64,000 nucleotides of DNA from Natrarchaeobius halalkaliphilus (GTDB lineage: Archaea > Halobacteriota > Halobacteria > Halobacteriales > Natrialbaceae), in contig NZ_REFY01000006.1 in the NCBI RefSeq assembly GCF_003841485.1, positions 1-64,000 of the forward strand, in the 5' to 3' direction. The stretch's first letter is position 1, and each line of letters opens with the position of its first letter. Below the pieces are notes generated by a model. It was not told the DNA's origin. It was given only the letters and a program-made list of their open reading frames with translations, and did no database searches. Made by a program: the position numbers and the translations under genes. Positions 60,514-64,000 of the stretch are shown piece after piece.

Positions 60514-61014
60514 ATGCTTCGTTCGTTCGAGGGGACCGAACCGCAGGTTGCTGAGGCTGCGTACGTCGACGAGGCGGCGGTCGTGATCGGTGACGTCGTC
60601 GTCGAACCCGATGCGAGTATCTGGCCGAACGCCACGATCCGCGGCGATCACGGAACGATCGTCATCGGAGAAGCGGCGAACGTTCAGGACAACGCCGTTC
60701 TCCACGAGGACGCCGAACTCGGTTCGCGATCGACGGTCGGCCACAGCGCAATCGTTCACGGCGCGACCGTTGCCGAGGGAGCGTTGGTCGGCATGAACGC
60801 GGTCGTCCTCGACGGCAGTCACGTCGGTGAGGGTGCCATCGTCGCGGCAGGAAGCGTCGTCACGGAGGGGACCGAGATTCCGCCGTCGACGCTCGTCGCC
60901 GGAACGCCCGCGGAGCCGAAAGGCGAGATCGACGATCCGCGTCTCGAGGCGACGGCCGACCGCTACGCATCGCTCGCGACGCGGTACGCCGAATCCTCGG
61001 AGCGAGTGGATTGA
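60514..61014 (+). CDS. Gamma-class carbonic anhydrase (left-handed beta-helix)
   Basis: The 166-residue hexapeptide-repeat protein contains DASIWPNATIRGDHGTIVIG, NVQDNAVLHEDAELG and GHSAIVHGATVAEGALVG, with histidines spaced as the three zinc ligands of the Cam family (the LHED, VGH and VHG histidines). It hydrates CO2 to bicarbonate as a trimer. Start ATG 60514 follows the pattern MLRSFEGTEP; the longer frame upstream has no family similarity. The gap 60382-60513 shows nothing else. Confidence 0.87.
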   Translation: MLRSFEGTEPQVAEAAYVDEAAVVIGDVVVEPDASIWPNATIRGDHGTIVIGEAANVQDNAVLHEDAELGSRSTVGHSAIVHGATVAEGALVGMNAVVLDGSHVGEGAIVAAGSVVTEGTEIPPSTLVAGTPAEPKGEIDDPRLEATADRYASLATRYAESSERVD

Positions 61015-61135
61015 TTCCGTCGGACTGATTCCGTCGTGTTGATCGCGTCTCTCGCCACCGTTGGGTCCGTCCGGGGCCGAAACGCAGCGAGCGTCGAGGG
61101 AAACGCTGATACGATCACCAGACCAACCGTCCCGT

Positions 61136-61600
61136 ATGAGCGAACCATCGTGGACCGACCAGATCGTCGGTGAGCGAATGACGGTCGACCAGGAGTTTTC
61201 AACGCACATTCAGGACTCGCAGTTTTCGAACCAGGAGTGGAGTTTGATCATGACGGCGACGACGTTCGAGATCGAACAGCCCGACGATCCCGAGCAGGCG
61301 CGAATGGTCGCCAACACGGATCAGGTCGACCAGGTCATCCCCGAACTCGAGAACATCCAGTCGAGTATGGGTGCGATGGGTGCCGAAGGCGGATCGCAGC
61401 CGAGTTCGTCCGGCGGTGGGATCGTCGACTCGATCAAGGGGGCACTCGGATTCAGCGGCACAACCGATAGCGGTAGCGACGAGGCGAAACTCGAGGCTGC
61501 AGAGGATCTCACCCAGAAGTACGCCGCTGAACTCCAGAGTCATCTCGAGTCGAACGGGCGCTGGGAGTCGGTCCGGGAAGCCGCTTCACCCGAAGAGTAA
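61136..61600 (+). CDS. Conserved haloarchaeal protein (DUF5799-like)
   Basis: The 154-residue protein begins MSEPSWTDQIVGERMTVDQE and has a conserved N-terminal domain (FSNQEWSLIMTATTFEIEQP, residues about 30-50) and a flexible Gly/Ser-rich segment (residues about 85-105) before a short helical end. It resembles the family I remember as DUF5799. Soluble, acidic, unknown function. Confidence 0.75.
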   Translation: MSEPSWTDQIVGERMTVDQEFSTHIQDSQFSNQEWSLIMTATTFEIEQPDDPEQARMVANTDQVDQVIPELENIQSSMGAMGAEGGSQPSSSGGGIVDSIKGALGFSGTTDSGSDEAKLEAAEDLTQKYAAELQSHLESNGRWESVREAASPEE

Positions 61601-61663
61601 CGGTCCTCGAAGCGACTCCCGCCGGTCGGCTTCGTCTCGAGCGGTTCGAACTGTCTCGACTCG

Positions 61664-61691
61664 CCGGTGCAAGCCACAGCATCTTTACGGG
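61664..61691. repeat. Partial copy of the dispersed palindromic repeat, serving as promoter DNA
   Basis: CCGGTGCAAGCCACAGC followed by TTTACGGG matches the centre of the 62.0 kb copy (CCGGCGCAGCCACGGC then TTACGGG). TTTACG (61684-61689) lies 23-28 bases before the next ATG, so it may be that gene's TATA box. Confidence 0.45.
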
Positions 61692-61711
61692 CGCTTCCCG
61701 ACCGTAGCAGT

Positions 61712-62002
61712 ATGTCCGATGACGTAGACACGATTACGTTCTCGATCGAATCCGAAGACGACGTTGCCGACGAGGTGACGGTTCCGGCCGGTCTCGTCGA
61801 TCTCCTGGCCGAAGGCGATCAAAACGAGGCCGAGACGGTCGCTGATATCGTTCTCCTCTCGTTCGCCAGCCGAGCACACCACCTCGTCCACCACGACCAG
61901 GGTGAAGGCGAAGACCTCGAGGCACAGGAAGAACGCGTGATGGATCTCTTCGAGGAGCGGTTCGGTGTCACCTTTGGAGAAGCGACCGGTCACCAGCACT
62001 GA
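61712..62002 (+). CDS. Small acidic haloarchaeal protein of 96 residues
   Basis: The protein begins MSDDVDTITFSIESEDDVAD and contains a short beta region followed by a helical region with many histidines (SRAHHLVHHDQGEGED), ending ATGHQH. It may bind metal but has no recognised fold. ATG 61712 is chosen since the upstream extension lies in repeat DNA. It converges on the large secreted protein. Confidence 0.68.
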   Translation: MSDDVDTITFSIESEDDVADEVTVPAGLVDLLAEGDQNEAETVADIVLLSFASRAHHLVHHDQGEGEDLEAQEERVMDLFEERFGVTFGEATGHQH

Positions 62003-62086
62003 TACGGACCGTTGTAAGTCGTTACCGGCGCAGCCACGGCCGTCCTTACGGGTTGCACCGGTAAAAAGTCACAGCAAACCGTATGA
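62002..62086. repeat. Best-preserved copy of the dispersed palindromic repeat
   Basis: Left arm ATACGGACCGTTGTAAGTC, inner TTACCGGCGCAGCC; right arm GGTTGCACCGGTAA, outer AGTCACAGCAAACCGTAT. The outer and inner arms pair with few mismatches across about 35 bases per side. It lies between two convergent gene ends and could terminate both. Confidence 0.8.
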
Positions 62087-62124
62087 GACGTTCCGCTCGT
62101 TTCACCGACTCGAGCGCTGTTCGT

Positions 62125-64000
62125 TCAAGTGTTCTCGCTAGCGACGCCCTCGGACTCTCCGAACGAGTCCTCGTTTTGATCGTCTCCATCGAACGGGTCA
62201 TCTCCGTTGAACGGACTCTCTCCGGTTGGGGGATCGTCCGGCGTCTCGGGCTCAGTCGGCTCCCCCTCCTCGCTGAACGACGGATCGATTTCGCCGGCGG
62301 TCGCGGTCGATGCGACCGGCCACTCCTCGGCGTCGTAATCGTAGTTGCTCATATCGATCTCCCAGACGAGCTGTTCGTCCCCGTCCACCGGCGTCCACTC
62401 GACGGTGAACTCGCCGTCACCGGCCGATAGGTCGTCGACTGGCTCGTCGGCCGTCGTTCCCTCGACGAACTCGCTGGTGACGGCCAGTGAGCCGTCGTTG
62501 GGATTCTCGTAGCCGAACGTCACGTCGATTCCCTCTCCGGTCGGTGTAGCGTCCACGACGTCGATTACGGGGAGCTCGGGCCGGACGTCTTCCAGACACG
62601 CCGCGCCGTCGGGGTTCGGATAGTCTATCGATCCGGGAACCGCCTCCGGCGAGCTAACTCCCGTTATAGCCGTTCCGAACTCACTAATGGGAATTTCGAC
62701 GAGCGCGCCCTCTTCCGTTTCGGTGATCGTATACTCGTCGCCCACCTCGAAAGCGACGGTTCCCTCGAGCGGCGCGTCCACGTCGTCACCGACGGCGATC
62801 GCGTACTCACCCATCGTGTTCCCCAGACCGCCGGACTCGTAGAACGCCGTGGTCGCGATGATCGTCTCGCCCTCTTCGAACGACCCCATCACCTCGGCGC
62901 GCGAGCAATCGACGAACTCGACGTCCAGTTCGATCGGATCCTCGTACTCGTCCGCCGGCTCCGTCTCCGCCCGAACCGATTCGTCGTAGCCGAAGCTCTC
63001 CATGGGAATCTCCCATATCAATCGCTCGGCGTCGTCTTCGGGCGCCCACTCGACGGTGAACTCGCCGTCACCGACCGATAGCTCATCGACCGGTTCGTCG
63101 GCCGTCGTTCCCTCGACGAACCCGCCTCCGGTGAGTGCCGCGTCGTTCGGGTTCTCGTAGCCGAACGTCACGTCGAAGCTTCCCGAACCGGTGCTCTCGA
63201 CGTCCTCGACGGTGATCGTCGGCTCGTCGGGCTGGATCTCCCCACCGCACTCGAGGTCCTCGGGTGGCGACGCGAGCTGTTCTTCCGCGCTGTCGGCGGG
63301 GTCGAACCACGGGACGACGAACGAACCGAACGAGCCCTCGTCGGGAACCTCGAGGACGACGGTCTCCGAATCGAGCTGATCGATCTCGTACTCCTCACCG
63401 ACGGTCATCACGACGGTTCCGGTGAACGGCGCGTCGATCTCGTCGCCGGCCGTGACGCCGGGGAAGACGGTGCCGCCCGGACCGATCGAGTCGTACCAGA
63501 GCGTCCGCGGAACGAGCGAGTCTCCTTCCTCGAGTGTCCCCGTCACCTCGAGTTCCGTACAGTCGACGTACTCGACCGAGAGCTCCTCGACGGGCTCCCC
63601 GAGCGTGTACTCGATGGTCTCGGTCGCGAGCGTCTCGCCGTCGGCCATCGAGACCACCGCGACGTCGAGGACGGTTTCGGCCTCGAGAGGCGGCTCGAGA
63701 TCGACGCTCCCGTTTTCGACCGGCTCGTTCGCATCGATCGGATCGGTCTCGCCGCGTTCGTCGCCGTTCTCGTCGGTGACCGCGAGCGCGTACTCGACCG
63801 ACGCGTTCGCCTCCTCGACCGTTAGCGTCTCACCGTCGCCGGTCTGGTCGCTCACCGCGAGCGTCGCCTCGGGTTCGTCTTCGATCGGTTCGTCGGGTTC
63901 GCCCTCGAGCGTCACGAACGCCCCGTCGGTGATCGGACTACCGCCGTCGGTGACGTACGGTTCGTCTTCGATCCCGTCGGTGTTCGCGTACTGGAACGTC
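62125..64000 (-). CDS. Large surface-type protein with two repeat units, 5' end beyond the window
   Basis: The frame is open from 64000 to a TGA-type stop at 62125, at least 624 residues; a GTG at 63913-63915 is internal since similar coding continues to the edge. Two units of about 190 residues repeat: each starts with VEYVDC/VEFVDC, has a beta-sandwich-like middle (GTVVMTVGEEYEI, GTVAFEVGDEYTI), then DVTFGYENPND, FVEGTTADEPVD, LS-GDGEFTVEW and WEI. Each unit has two cysteines. The C-terminal 50 residues are Pro/Asp/Glu-rich. No membrane anchor is present at the C-terminus. Probably exported; the signal peptide would lie outside the window. Confidence 0.75.
   Translation of the reverse strand, partial: TFQYANTDGIEDEPYVTDGGSPITDGAFVTLEGEPDEPIEDEPEATLAVSDQTGDGETLTVEEANASVEYALAVTDENGDERGETDPIDANEPVENGSVDLEPPLEAETVLDVAVVSMADGETLATETIEYTLGEPVEELSVEYVDCTELEVTGTLEEGDSLVPRTLWYDSIGPGGTVFPGVTAGDEIDAPFTGTVVMTVGEEYEIDQLDSETVVLEVPDEGSFGSFVVPWFDPADSAEEQLASPPEDLECGGEIQPDEPTITVEDVESTGSGSFDVTFGYENPNDAALTGGGFVEGTTADEPVDELSVGDGEFTVEWAPEDDAERLIWEIPMESFGYDESVRAETEPADEYEDPIELDVEFVDCSRAEVMGSFEEGETIIATTAFYESGGLGNTMGEYAIAVGDDVDAPLEGTVAFEVGDEYTITETEEGALVEIPISEFGTAITGVSSPEAVPGSIDYPNPDGAACLEDVRPELPVIDVVDATPTGEGIDVTFGYENPNDGSLAVTSEFVEGTTADEPVDDLSAGDGEFTVEWTPVDGDEQLVWEIDMSNYDYDAEEWPVASTATAGEIDPSFSEEGEPTEPETPDDPPTGESPFNGDDPFDGDDQNEDSFGESEGVASENT

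Noticed and set aside
1-64000. CRISPR array, integrase-bounded island, prophage or replication origin
   Set aside because: No regularly spaced short repeats, integrase, phage structural genes, orc1/cdc6 gene or origin-type repeats were seen.

Overview
The window reads as chromosome of a haloarchaeon (class Halobacteria). The DNA is GC-rich, the predicted proteins are strongly acidic, many genes look leaderless (a TATA-like box 22-32 bases before the ATG), and the content is archaeal: ribosomal proteins S24e and S27ae, a Kae1-Bud32 fusion, RPA-type single-strand binding proteins, a doublet histone, archaeal CCA transferase, SepF, Elp3 and RqcH. Several families (Bat-like HTH regulators, tandem CheC, SHOCT and short haloarchaeal unknowns) are typical of this class. 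Genus cannot be fixed from the sequence alone.

Layout. 0-8 kb: housekeeping genes (dITP phosphatase, a solitary divergent nuoCD, the rps24e-rps27ae-kae1/bud32 operon) and a histidine kinase with a dead receiver. 8-17.5 kb: HTH-less TrmB-like protein, BNR-repeat protein, uvrA, a class V aminotransferase and a double CheC, with several copies of a dispersed palindromic repeat. 17.5-25.8 kb: orphan NrfD-type membrane protein, FAD oxidoreductase, a large chemotaxis transducer with a 345-residue acidic tail, homoserine kinase. 25.9-30.7 kb: rpa2 behind a leaderless 48-codon ORF, a histone-deacetylase gene pair, cca and tRNA-Asn. 30.9-34.4 kb: two COG0523 (CobW-type) metallochaperone GTPases in tandem and a doubly frameshifted membrane gene. 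34.4-51.1 kb: moaB, rpa3-rpap3 behind another mini-ORF, sepF, TMEM175-type channel, RNB exonuclease, RqcH, an IS200/IS605 relic, ZIP transporter, elp3, a RecJ-like protein and a metallo-hydrolase.

51.3-59.9 kb is the most unusual region: a Bat-like HTH regulator, a histidine-ammonia-lyase family protein whose MIO-forming Ala-Ser-Gly triad is Ser-Thr-Asp, a complete OpuC/EgtU-type quaternary-amine ABC transporter, both subunits of a ring-hydroxylating Rieske oxygenase and an unknown duplicated protein. Three of its transcription units carry the same promoter-proximal palindrome (CCCTACACGTAGGG-like) followed by a TTACT box about 30 bases before an ATG. I infer a coordinately regulated pathway that imports a betaine of an aromatic or imidazole amino acid (ergothioneine, hercynine or similar), eliminates trimethylamine without MIO, and oxidises the resulting aryl acrylate.

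60-64 kb: OsmC-family protein, gamma-class carbonic anhydrase, short haloarchaeal proteins, a good copy of the palindromic repeat, and the 3' part of a large repeat-containing secreted-type protein that runs off the right edge.
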